Part shown: positions 36,478 to 46,360 of the stretch, in pieces
How positions within the stretch are numbered: position 1 is the stretch's first letter
How the letters are laid out: each line of letters opens with the position of its first letter
Assembly: GCF_016919405.1 (NCBI RefSeq)
Contig: NZ_CP070353.1
Location: forward strand, 1,860,001 to 1,924,000
Direction of reading: 5' to 3'
Length of the DNA stretch: 64,000 nucleotides
Source: Ensifer sp. PDNC004
GTDB lineage: Bacteria > Pseudomonadota > Alphaproteobacteria > Rhizobiales > Rhizobiaceae
The notes under the pieces: generated by a model
Told to the model about the DNA's origin: nothing
Database searches by the model: none
What the model saw: only the letters and a program-made list of their open reading frames with translations
Program-made: the position numbers and the translations under genes

Positions 36478-36830
36478 CGCGACTGCCCGCACGGAAAAGA
36501 TTGGGGCATCCCATTCAGGCCCGGCGCGCTCGCGAGTTGTCGGGAAGTCTTCCCGTCGGCGGCGCAAGCACGACCAGGCCGCCGCGCAGAGATCTTTTCC
36601 CACACTCTTCCGATAGGCCCACCTTACAGGGCAACAACCGGTCGGTGACGCCGTTTCGCGTACAACCGCGAACTCGACATAGAATCGCCGCCACTCGTTC
36701 CGATTCTCGATACAAGTCCCTATATTGATTGTGATTCGAGGCTTTGGCGCCGTGCCGCTCGATTGCTCACGGCGAACGCACACCGCTACGGCTTCACACG
36801 ACCCGGTTGTGCCCAGGAGGCGCGAGAACC
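36478..36830. other. Gap without convincing gene
   Basis: About 350 bases between the hypothetical gene and the lipoprotein gene. The longest open frames lie opposite each other, lack ribosome binding sites and resemble nothing. The AT-rich end (around 36720-36740) may hold the promoter of the lipoprotein gene. Confidence 0.5.
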
Positions 36831-37103
36831 ATGATGACCCGATTGTCCATCCTTATCGCAGTTGCACTTCTTCTGACGGCGTGCCAGACGATGACGCCGG
36901 AGGAAAGGCGCATCGCCGACGGCAACACCTGCGCATCCTACGGCTTCCGCCGCGGCACCGATGCGTTTGCCACCTGCCTGCAGCGGATCGAGCTCGACCG
37001 CCGCGCGGAATCGCGCGCCTTCCGCTATCAGAACGACATGATGATGTGGGGCTGGGACCGCCCCGTCATCGTCTCGCGCCCGGTGATCGTCCAGGCCAAA
37101 TGA
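36831..37103 (+). CDS. Small lipoprotein (90 aa)
   Basis: From ATG 36831 (AGGAGG 11 bases upstream) the protein is MMTRLSILIAVALLLTACQTMTPEERRIADGNTC..., a lipoprotein with lipobox LTAC (Cys18). The mature part has two more cysteines (NTCASYGFRRGTDAFATCLQR) that could pair and a hydrophobic C-terminal tail. It is similar to small envelope lipoproteins common in rhizobia. A stable hairpin follows at 37117-37146. Confidence 0.8.
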   Translation: MMTRLSILIAVALLLTACQTMTPEERRIADGNTCASYGFRRGTDAFATCLQRIELDRRAESRAFRYQNDMMMWGWDRPVIVSRPVIVQAK

Positions 37104-37116
37104 GGCGATCACGGCC

Positions 37117-37146
37117 GAGCCAACGCCGCTTGGGCGGCGCTGGCTC
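37117..37146 (+). terminator. Hairpin after small lipoprotein gene
   Basis: GAGCCA-A-CGCCGC, TTGG, GCGGCG-C-TGGCTC forms a 12-base-pair stem with one mismatched pair, then TTGGCTTGTT. The stem is strong; the T tract is poor. It lies between the convergent lipoprotein and prfH genes. Confidence 0.55.
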
Positions 37147-37197
37147 TTGGCTTGTTACCCGTTGCCGCTAATTGTGGCCTGGGGGCGTGAGCGAAAC

Positions 37198-37812
37198 TTA
37201 CAGTCGGAAAGTCTTCACCGCGTTGCCACGCTCCAGCTCCTTGCTGGCCATGAACAAGGCGGTTTTCTCCTGCTTCTCACGCCCGACGGCGATGAGGTCA
37301 AGTATCGCCTGAAGCCTTCGTATGGCCGCCGCTTTGTTGCGATGCTGCGACCGGTCCTCCCGACAAACGACGGTAACCCCGGTGGGCAAATGCGTTGCAC
37401 GCACGGCGCTGTCGGTGGTGTTTTGGTGCTGACCTCCCGGCCCGCCCGCCCGCATGGTTTCGAACCGCAGGTCTGTCGGATCGATCGACGTGGCAACGCT
37501 GCCAGCCGAAAGGTCCACCTGCTGCACACCAACGAACCAATTCTGCCTCTGGTGCCCTTTGCGGACAGGACTTTTGAAGACGAAGCGGATGGTTCCGCAA
37601 AAGTCCCTCGCCACATCCTCGCATCGGCTGCCTGCCATCGTTACAACAGCTGATTTCGGGCCGAAGGCATCCGGCTGTCCGCCAAGCGCCAGGTCGAAGC
37701 TGCAGCCATGGCCCGTCGCTTCCCTGTTGAGAATCTCGATCAGCGCAGCAACGGCGATGCGGCATTCCACCGGGCCGTTGCCGGAGGTCAAGAACAGTGT
37801 CACCTCAGCCAT
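37198..37812 (-). CDS. prfH: Peptide chain release factor H (PrfH)
   Basis: The 204-residue protein is a shortened class-I release factor: the catalytic GGQ is intact in [21 protein letters not shown] (about residues 123-132), and [12 protein letters not shown] follows, but the stop-codon recognition domain of RF1/RF2 is lacking. Its ATG sits inside the end of the RtcB gene (eight-base overlap, AGGAGG seven bases upstream), so it is translationally coupled to it. In E. coli and related bacteria PrfH pairs with RtcB2 and is implicated in rescue and repair of ribosomes damaged by RNases such as colicin E3; that function here is inferred from family and context. Confidence 0.92.
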   Translation of the reverse strand: MAEVTLFLTSGNGPVECRIAVAALIEILNREATGHGCSFDLALGGQPDAFGPKSAVVTMAGSRCEDVARDFCGTIRFVFKSPVRKGHQRQNWFVGVQQVDLSAGSVATSIDPTDLRFETMRAGGPGGQHQNTTDSAVRATHLPTGVTVVCREDRSQHRNKAAAIRRLQAILDLIAVGREKQEKTALFMASKELERGNAVKTFRL

Positions 37813-39013
37813 GGCGCATCCTCCTGATCGTCGTCCGCTCCCACTTCGCCTTTGCGCGCACCCGCTCCTGCGGCTGGGCGTTCTTGTAGGTGACGAGCGG
37901 TTTCATCGCCGCGATCGGTTGCACGAGCCCAAACGCCGCAAGGTCGGCGATGACCTTCGCCGCATCCTTGTAGGCGCCTGCGGCTTCCTCGATCAAAAGG
38001 TTGCGATCTTCGCAGATCGCGACGCCACCCCAGGGGTTGACCCGCAAGGCGTCGCGCTCGGAACGCGTACTACCGACGCGACCGTGCATGGCCTTGCGGT
38101 CGTATTTGCGTCCCGCACCGTGAGAGATGGCCCAGTGCGATCGCTCCGCACCGGCCAGCGCCCGCACCAGATAGCTTCGCGTCGCCCGCGACCCTGCGAC
38201 CGGAGCAACGACACCTTCTCCAACGGCGGCCGCACCCTTGTAGTGCAGGAAGCCGGACGTCGTAGCCCGCACCAGGTTGTGCGGAACATCGGAGACGAGT
38301 GACAGATCGGCACGAAGCACCCGGGCCGCTCGCTCGGCAACCATTTGCCGGTTGAGCGACGCCCATCGAACGCATTCCCCGCTCCTGGCGAGCCATTCGA
38401 CGGCCGCAGCAGCGTCGGCAGCCAGGCCGTCTTGGAAGCGTTCCTCGCCGCCGAGCGTCAGACCGAAAAGGTCTGCACCCGCCGACCGAGAACCGGAATG
38501 AACCAGCAGATAGAGCTTCTGCCGATCAGCGACGCCCTCCTCGAACACGTCGTCCACGGCCTGCAGCTCGCAAAAATGGTTGCCGCCACCGATCGTGCCG
38601 AGCGACTGCGGGCACATGTCAGGCGAAAGATCGTGCTCCGCAAGCCGGGCCGCCATGTCGCCGAGATCAATCTGCTCCAGCCCGCGCAGTTGTTCGGCCG
38701 CCTTGTCGACCTTGAACTTGCGCAGTGGCAGGGAAAGTTCGAAGAACGACATGCCACAGCCGATGTCGTTGCCGATCAACTGCGGATAGAGCCGTTGCGA
38801 AAACGCCACCATACCGACGGGGCCATACTTGCCCGGGTGCAGGTCCGGAAAACCTGCGACCGAGATCATGCCGGGGAGACCGGCGGTCTCCTCCAGCTGT
38901 TGTACTGCCGTGCCTTCGATCCAGCTGCCGGCAGTGAAAAAATGCGTGATGGCCGCCTTGCGCGCACCATCACCGACTTCGGGGACGAAGTCCCCGGAAC
39001 AATGATTGCCCAT
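37805..39013 (-). CDS. RtcB-family RNA-splicing ligase paired with PrfH
   Basis: A 402-residue RtcB. Catalytic residues are in place: the Mn2+-binding GNDIGCGM and [12 protein letters not shown] blocks, HSGSRSAG, and the His that is guanylylated in [15 protein letters not shown]. RtcB joins 2',3'-cyclic phosphate (or 3'-phosphate) to 5'-OH RNA ends with GTP. The PrfH partner identifies the RtcB2 subgroup; no RtcR regulator or RtcA is near. ATG 39013 lacks a clear Shine-Dalgarno; an in-frame TTG lies at 39037. The pair lies on the same strand as ppdK, 331 bases downstream of it, and may have its own promoter. Confidence 0.88.
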   Translation of the reverse strand: MGNHCSGDFVPEVGDGARKAAITHFFTAGSWIEGTAVQQLEETAGLPGMISVAGFPDLHPGKYGPVGMVAFSQRLYPQLIGNDIGCGMSFFELSLPLRKFKVDKAAEQLRGLEQIDLGDMAARLAEHDLSPDMCPQSLGTIGGGNHFCELQAVDDVFEEGVADRQKLYLLVHSGSRSAGADLFGLTLGGEERFQDGLAADAAAAVEWLARSGECVRWASLNRQMVAERAARVLRADLSLVSDVPHNLVRATTSGFLHYKGAAAVGEGVVAPVAGSRATRSYLVRALAGAERSHWAISHGAGRKYDRKAMHGRVGSTRSERDALRVNPWGGVAICEDRNLLIEEAAGAYKDAAKVIADLAAFGLVQPIAAMKPLVTYKNAQPQERVRAKAKWERTTIRRMRHG

Positions 39014-39344
39014 GAAAATAATCCAGAACAGGGTCAAACGGCCGACACACCGCAGGCTTCGTACCTTTCAGGACGCGCGTACAGTTGTCGGCGGAACGGG
39101 CTCTTTCAGCGCATCAACGCTGATTAGCCGCGAAGCCCCAAGGGGCGTGTGGAAACGCACTGCATCATTTTCCGCTCCCGTTCTGAAGAAACATCATGCC
39201 CATGCATGACCAATAATCGCTCGTGCCGATACAGCGCGAGCGAGATGCTGATGCATCATCCGCGCGCTGCCTGCAACCAGGAATTCAGCTCACCGACAAT
39301 ACAGCGTCCGCCCGTTGCATCACAGCAACAGGCGGAGAGCGCCT
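39014..39344. other. Gap between ppdK and rtcB (probable rtcB-prfH promoter region)
   Basis: No gene is seen. The open frames on the plus strand at 39006-39209 and 39149-39361 lack ribosome binding sites and composition. I searched by eye for a sigma-54 site (TGGCAC-N5-TTGC), the usual E. coli rtcBA promoter type, and found none. No T-rich hairpin following ppdK stands out. Confidence 0.45.
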
Positions 39345-42011
<2,667 letters not shown>

Positions 42012-42328
42012 GCCTGCTCTCCACCCAGAAACAGTCTTTAATGACGATTTACAGTATATGCTTCAGGCTGAAAATGCACCCGGCGAAGATTTATGCTGCA
42101 GCGCATCATTTTCTGTAACATTGCTACACATCGCGCTTCACTTCTCACAAAACGTGTCGGTAGCATTAAATTGCAGCCGAAATTCCTGAAAGGGCTGCGC
42201 AACGCCAGCCGATCCGACATTGCCCGAAACATAACAGTTATCTAATATACAGATGCGCGATGGGGGTGCATCCAGGAATATCCCGTCATGGCAATCCGTT
42301 TCCGTCTCGATGGCTCGGAGGGTCGGTC
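42012..42328. promoter_or_regulatory. Divergent promoter region of ppdK and caspase-like gene
   Basis: An AT-rich 317-base gap with no gene. The end nearest the caspase-like gene has AATCCGTTTCCG then GGCTCGGAGGG before the ATG, a leader that recurs before the third, decayed copy at 46081-46122. This suggests that leader and coding region were duplicated together. Confidence 0.5.
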
Positions 42329-44197
42329 ATGAGGTGGCGTGCAGATCCGACAACCTGGCTCCTTTCGGCGGCGCTCATGGTCCTTTTCACCATGGGAAAC
42401 GCCTTTGCCGAGGAAAACGGCAAGCGGCTGGCGCTCGTCGTCGGCATGAGCAATTACGTGCTCGCTGGAACCTTGCCCAATGCCGCCCGCGATGCGGAAG
42501 CCTTCGACGCATTCCTGAAAGGCCAAGGGTTCGAAACGAACCTGGTGCTCAACGCCGATCGCCGCGGCCTTGCCGGTGCGCTCTCAGAGTTTTCGCGCAA
42601 GATCGGTCCTGACGATACCGCCCTGTTTTACTACGCCGGTCACGGCATGCAGTTGCACGGCGAGAACTTCCTTGTCGGCACCGATGCCAAGCTCGAAAGC
42701 GAATTCGACGTGCCGGCCGAGACCGTGGCGTTGTCCGAGATCATCGGCGCGATGGAAAAGCGCGCCCGCATCTCGATGGTCTTTCTTGATGCCTGCCGCA
42801 ACAATCCGCTCGCCGAGCGGCTGACGCGCGAAGTCGAGGGTGCGACCCGCGGTGCGGCGACGAGAGGACTAGCGCCGATCGAAACACAGAGCGGCGGCAC
42901 GCTCGTTGCCTTTGCCGCAGCCCCGGGACAGGTCGCCGCCGACGGCACCGACGGGCATTCGCCCTTTACCCGGGCGCTGATCGCCAATCTCTCGGGCGCC
43001 GGTCTCGAAGTCGGCACCGCCTTCAAGCGGGTCGTGCGCGACGTGCGCAAGGAAACACAGGGCAAGCAGCAACCGCAGATCCTGTCCTCCCTGTCACTGG
43101 AGTTCTATTTCGGGCCGGAAACCGCAACGCCGCCGACCCCCGTGGTGCAGACCCCTGCGGTCCAGACGACCGTGCCACAGACCGTGACGGTCCAGCCGGC
43201 ACTCACCGTGCCAGCCATCGACCCCGAAACGCTCGAAGCGGAGAAGGACTTCAAGAAAGCGCTGAAGATCGGCACGGCACGCATCTGGCACTTCTTCGTC
43301 GAAAAGCACCGAACAGGCGAATATGCCGACCTCGGACGGCAGGCGCTGGCCCAGATCGAACCGGCGGCCATGCGCAACGAGGCGCATCTGCCGCAAGCCG
43401 TCGAAGCGCAGCTCCTGCCCGGCAAGGACCAACGACGAAACATTCAGCTGGCGCTTGCCTCACGGGGATTTGCAGCAGGTACGGCCGATGGCGTCTTCGG
43501 CGGACAGACCCGGGACGCCATCAAACGCTTCCAGAGCACCAACCAGCAGCCGGCGAGCGGCTTCATCACCGAGAACACGGCGGCCGCCCTCGGCATAAAG
43601 GTCAACGCCCGTGCCGAAGGCATCTACAGCGCGACGAAAGCGCGGCGATACGACGTCGCCAACCTCGAGGGGCTGGAAACCGATCAGACCGTCCTGCGGG
43701 CGCTGACCTGCCTGCGCCACTTCGAGACCGTCTACGGCGTGTTCGGAGGGCACCTCTATGTCGCCGTTCACACGGGTACGATCCTGGCCGTCTATGCGCG
43801 GGGAATTGCAGGCGGTTGCGGCGCCCACCTCGCCTCGATTTCATCTCCGGAAGAAAACGCGTTCGTCGCATCGCTTTTCAATTCCGACCCGAGCTTCTTT
43901 GAGACCGGATACGACCCGAGAGGAAACGTCAGCTACAAGATGGGACCATGGATCGGCCTGACACAGGACCCGCAGGGCAAGGAGCCGAAGGGCGGTTGGC
44001 ACTGGGATAACGGCGCGCCGATGACCTACACGAAATGGTTTCAGGACATGCCGAACGAAGACAAGAAGGGCGACGACATCGGCATGTACTACGCCCATCG
44101 CAATGGCCGGTCCGACACCAAGTCCCTCTATGTCGACACCTGGGACGACATGGGACCCAGCGATGGCACGGCCGGTCTCATTCTTGAATTCGAGTGA
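42329..44197 (+). CDS. Secreted caspase-fold protein with peptidoglycan-binding and C-type-lectin-like domains, copy 1
   Basis: A 622-residue protein with a Sec signal peptide (MRWRADPTTWLLSAALMVLF, ending GNAFA|EE, about 27 residues). Residues about 31-255 are a caspase/metacaspase p20-like domain: LALVVGMSNYVLAGTLPNAARDAEA, catalytic His105 in YYAGHGMQ and Cys156 in LDACRNNP. After a Pro/Thr/Val-rich linker comes a peptidoglycan-binding-1 repeat (about 365-430; LASRGFAAGTADGVFGGQTRDAIKRFQ). Residues about 470-622 look like a C-type lectin domain: GGCGAHLASISSPEENAFV, PWIGLTQD, GWHWDNGAPMTYTKWF, MPNED, VDTWDDMGPS. GGAGG before the ATG at 42329 supports the start; an upstream ATG at 42260 is rejected. 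Domain order is inferred from motifs. Confidence 0.8.
   Translation: MRWRADPTTWLLSAALMVLFTMGNAFAEENGKRLALVVGMSNYVLAGTLPNAARDAEAFDAFLKGQGFETNLVLNADRRGLAGALSEFSRKIGPDDTALFYYAGHGMQLHGENFLVGTDAKLESEFDVPAETVALSEIIGAMEKRARISMVFLDACRNNPLAERLTREVEGATRGAATRGLAPIETQSGGTLVAFAAAPGQVAADGTDGHSPFTRALIANLSGAGLEVGTAFKRVVRDVRKETQGKQQPQILSSLSLEFYFGPETATPPTPVVQTPAVQTTVPQTVTVQPALTVPAIDPETLEAEKDFKKALKIGTARIWHFFVEKHRTGEYADLGRQALAQIEPAAMRNEAHLPQAVEAQLLPGKDQRRNIQLALASRGFAAGTADGVFGGQTRDAIKRFQSTNQQPASGFITENTAAALGIKVNARAEGIYSATKARRYDVANLEGLETDQTVLRALTCLRHFETVYGVFGGHLYVAVHTGTILAVYARGIAGGCGAHLASISSPEENAFVASLFNSDPSFFETGYDPRGNVSYKMGPWIGLTQDPQGKEPKGGWHWDNGAPMTYTKWFQDMPNEDKKGDDIGMYYAHRNGRSDTKSLYVDTWDDMGPSDGTAGLILEFE
42401..43134 (+). 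repeat. Direct repeat, copy A (caspase domain of tandem genes)
   Basis: About 734 bases are nearly identical to 44311-45044 (offset 1910), from GCCTTTGCCG to ACCGCAACGCCGC. Only scattered, mostly synonymous changes are seen. The identity ends just after the caspase-like domain; the sequence after it diverges strongly. Confidence 0.88.
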
Positions 44198-44250
44198 AAG
44201 AACGATCAGGCGCGACCGCGCCGTTGAACGGAGCGCAAGGAGGGCCGCTC

Positions 44251-46068
44251 ATGAAATGGCGTGTGATGCTGCTGTTGCTTGCCCTTTCGGTTCCGCTCGC
44301 AAGCGGCAATGCCTTTGCCGAAGGAAACGGCAAGCGGCTGGCGCTCGTCGTCGGCATGAGCAACTACGTGCTCGCCGGAACGCTGCCCAATGCCGCGCGC
44401 GATGCGGAAGCCTTCGACGCATTCCTGAAAGGCCAAGGGTTCGAAACGAACCTGGTGCTCAACGCCGATCGCCGCGGCCTTGCCGGTGCGCTCTCAGAGT
44501 TTTCGCGCAAGATCGGGCCAGACGATACCGCCCTGTTTTACTACGCCGGTCACGGCATGCAGTTGCACGGCGAGAACTTCCTTGTCGGCACCGATGCCAA
44601 GCTCGAAAGCGAATTCGACGTGCCGGCCGAGACCGTGGCACTGTCCGAGATCATCGGCGCGATGGAAAAGCGCGCCCGCATCTCGATGGTCTTTCTTGAT
44701 GCCTGCCGCAACAATCCGCTCGCCGAGCGGCTGACGCGCGAAGTCGAGGGCGCGACCCGCGGTGCTGCGACGAGAGGACTGGCGCCGATCGAAACACAGA
44801 GCGGCGGCACGCTCGTCGCCTTTGCCGCAGCCCCGGGACAGGTCGCCGCCGACGGCACCGACGGGCATTCGCCCTTTACCCGGGCGCTGATCGCCAATCT
44901 CTCCGGCGCCGGTCTCGAAGTCGGCACCGCCTTCAAGCGGGTCGTGCGCGACGTGCGCAAGGAGACGCAGGGCAAGCAGCAACCGCAGATCCTGTCCTCC
45001 CTGTCACTCGAGTTCTATTTCGGGCCCGAAACCGCAACGCCGCAGCCGCAACCTGAGGCCGTCCAGCCGACACTCGCGGTGCCGGCCGCCGATCCCGCCG
45101 CACTCGTGGCGGAGGTCGATTTCAAGAAGGCGTTGAGGATCGGAACGCCGCGGATCTGGCGCTTCTACGTCGAAAAGCACCGTACTGGCGAATATGCCGA
45201 ACTCGCACGCCGGACGCTGGAGCAGATCGAACCGGCGGCCGTGCGCAACCAGTCGCATCTGCCGCAAGCCGTCGAGGCGCGGCTGCTGCCGGACAAGGGT
45301 CGGCGACGTGATATCCAGTTGGCGCTGACGGCAAGAGGCTTTGACGTCGGTACTGCCGACGGTGTTTTCGGCGGGCAGACGCGCGACGCCATCAAGCGTT
45401 TCCAGGGCGCCAACAGCCAGAGCGGTACGGGCTTTGTCACCGAACAGACGGCCGAAAAGCTCGGCGTGAAAGTCAACAGCGCAGCCGAAGGCCTCTACAG
45501 CGCCAAGACGGCGCGCGTCTACGACATAAACGACCTCAAGGGGCTGGAGACAGACCCGCGCGTCCTTACCGCCATCAAGTGCCTCGGCGGGTCCCCAACT
45601 GTCTACGGCGCCTTCGAAGGGCATCTCTACGTCGTCGCAAGGACCGGACCAGCCCGTGCCTTCTATGCCGAACTCCTCGCCAAGAACTGCGGCACCCACG
45701 TCGCGTCGATCTCATCTCAGGCGGAAAACAGCTTCATCGCTTCGCTCTTCAACGCGGACCCGACCTTTATCGACACGGGTTACTACCCGCCGGACAACAT
45801 CAGCTACAAGATCGGGCCATGGATCGGACTCGTCCAGGACCCGCAGGGCAAGGAGCCGAAAGGCGGCTGGCGGTGGGACAATGGCGAGGCACTGACCTAT
45901 TCGAAGTGGTTTCCGGGGATGCCGAACGAGAGCAGGCCGGGCGACGATACCGCAATGTATTACCTTCACCGGGAAGGTCGGCTCGATTTGACCAACACCT
46001 ATCTCGACACATGGGACGATATGGGGCCAGGCAACTCGGCCGTCAGCGTCGTGCTCGAATTCGAATGA
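44251..46068 (+). CDS. Secreted caspase-fold protein with peptidoglycan-binding and C-type-lectin-like domains, copy 2
   Basis: A 605-residue tandem paralogue of the preceding gene, with the same order: signal peptide (MKWRVMLLLLALSVPLASGNAFA|EG), caspase-fold domain with His101 and Cys152, linker rich in Pro and Gln, peptidoglycan-binding-1 motif (LTARGFDVGTADGVFGGQTRDAIKRFQ), and C-type-lectin-like C-terminus (CGTHVASISSQAENSFI, GPWIGLVQD, GWRWDNGEALTYSKWF, MPNES, LDTWDDMGPG). AAGGAGG lies five bases before the ATG at 44251, 53 bases after copy 1. The lectin-like half shares only part of copy 1's residues, so the two may differ in ligand. Co-transcription is likely. Confidence 0.8.
   Translation: MKWRVMLLLLALSVPLASGNAFAEGNGKRLALVVGMSNYVLAGTLPNAARDAEAFDAFLKGQGFETNLVLNADRRGLAGALSEFSRKIGPDDTALFYYAGHGMQLHGENFLVGTDAKLESEFDVPAETVALSEIIGAMEKRARISMVFLDACRNNPLAERLTREVEGATRGAATRGLAPIETQSGGTLVAFAAAPGQVAADGTDGHSPFTRALIANLSGAGLEVGTAFKRVVRDVRKETQGKQQPQILSSLSLEFYFGPETATPQPQPEAVQPTLAVPAADPAALVAEVDFKKALRIGTPRIWRFYVEKHRTGEYAELARRTLEQIEPAAVRNQSHLPQAVEARLLPDKGRRRDIQLALTARGFDVGTADGVFGGQTRDAIKRFQGANSQSGTGFVTEQTAEKLGVKVNSAAEGLYSAKTARVYDINDLKGLETDPRVLTAIKCLGGSPTVYGAFEGHLYVVARTGPARAFYAELLAKNCGTHVASISSQAENSFIASLFNADPTFIDTGYYPPDNISYKIGPWIGLVQDPQGKEPKGGWRWDNGEALTYSKWFPGMPNESRPGDDTAMYYLHREGRLDLTNTYLDTWDDMGPGNSAVSVVLEFE
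44311..45044 (+). repeat. Direct repeat, copy B (caspase domain of tandem genes)
   Basis: Second member of the pair described for 42401-43134, lying 1910 bases downstream in the same orientation. Confidence 0.88.
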
Positions 46069-46122
46069 AGAGGCCCCGGCTCAGACAATCCGTTTCCGGC
46101 TCAGGGGGCTCGGAGGGCAGTC

Positions 46123-46356
46123 ATGAAATGGCGCATGTTGATCACATCCCGGCTGCTGTCGGTCGTGATCGTCCCTTTTGCCGTCGGGCGTTGCCGCCCC
46201 TGCCTTTTCCGGCGGCCGCCTGAACCATCTGCCGAAGCTGACGCTTTTACGCGGCCTATCGGGCCAACAAGGTTCCCCTGTCAGCCTACGTCGACACCTG
46301 GGAGGCGCGCGATCCATCGCGGCCGGTCTCGGGTTTCATCGCCGGAGTTCGAATGA
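46123..46356 (+). pseudogene. Decayed third copy of the caspase/lectin-like gene
   Basis: An ORF beginning MKWRMLITSRLLSVVIVPFA repeats the MKWR signal-peptide start of copy 2, with the copy-1 leader (AATCCGTTTCCGG, GGCTCGGAGGG) just upstream. Near the end another frame reads AYVDTWEARDPSRPVSGFI, matching the copy-1/2 C-terminal block YVDTWDDMGPSDGTAGLIL, and the ORF ends SPEFE like LILEFE and VLEFE. The whole caspase domain and peptidoglycan-binding part are missing and the frame has shifted, so it is a deletion remnant. Confidence 0.72.
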
Positions 46357-46360
46357 ACGA

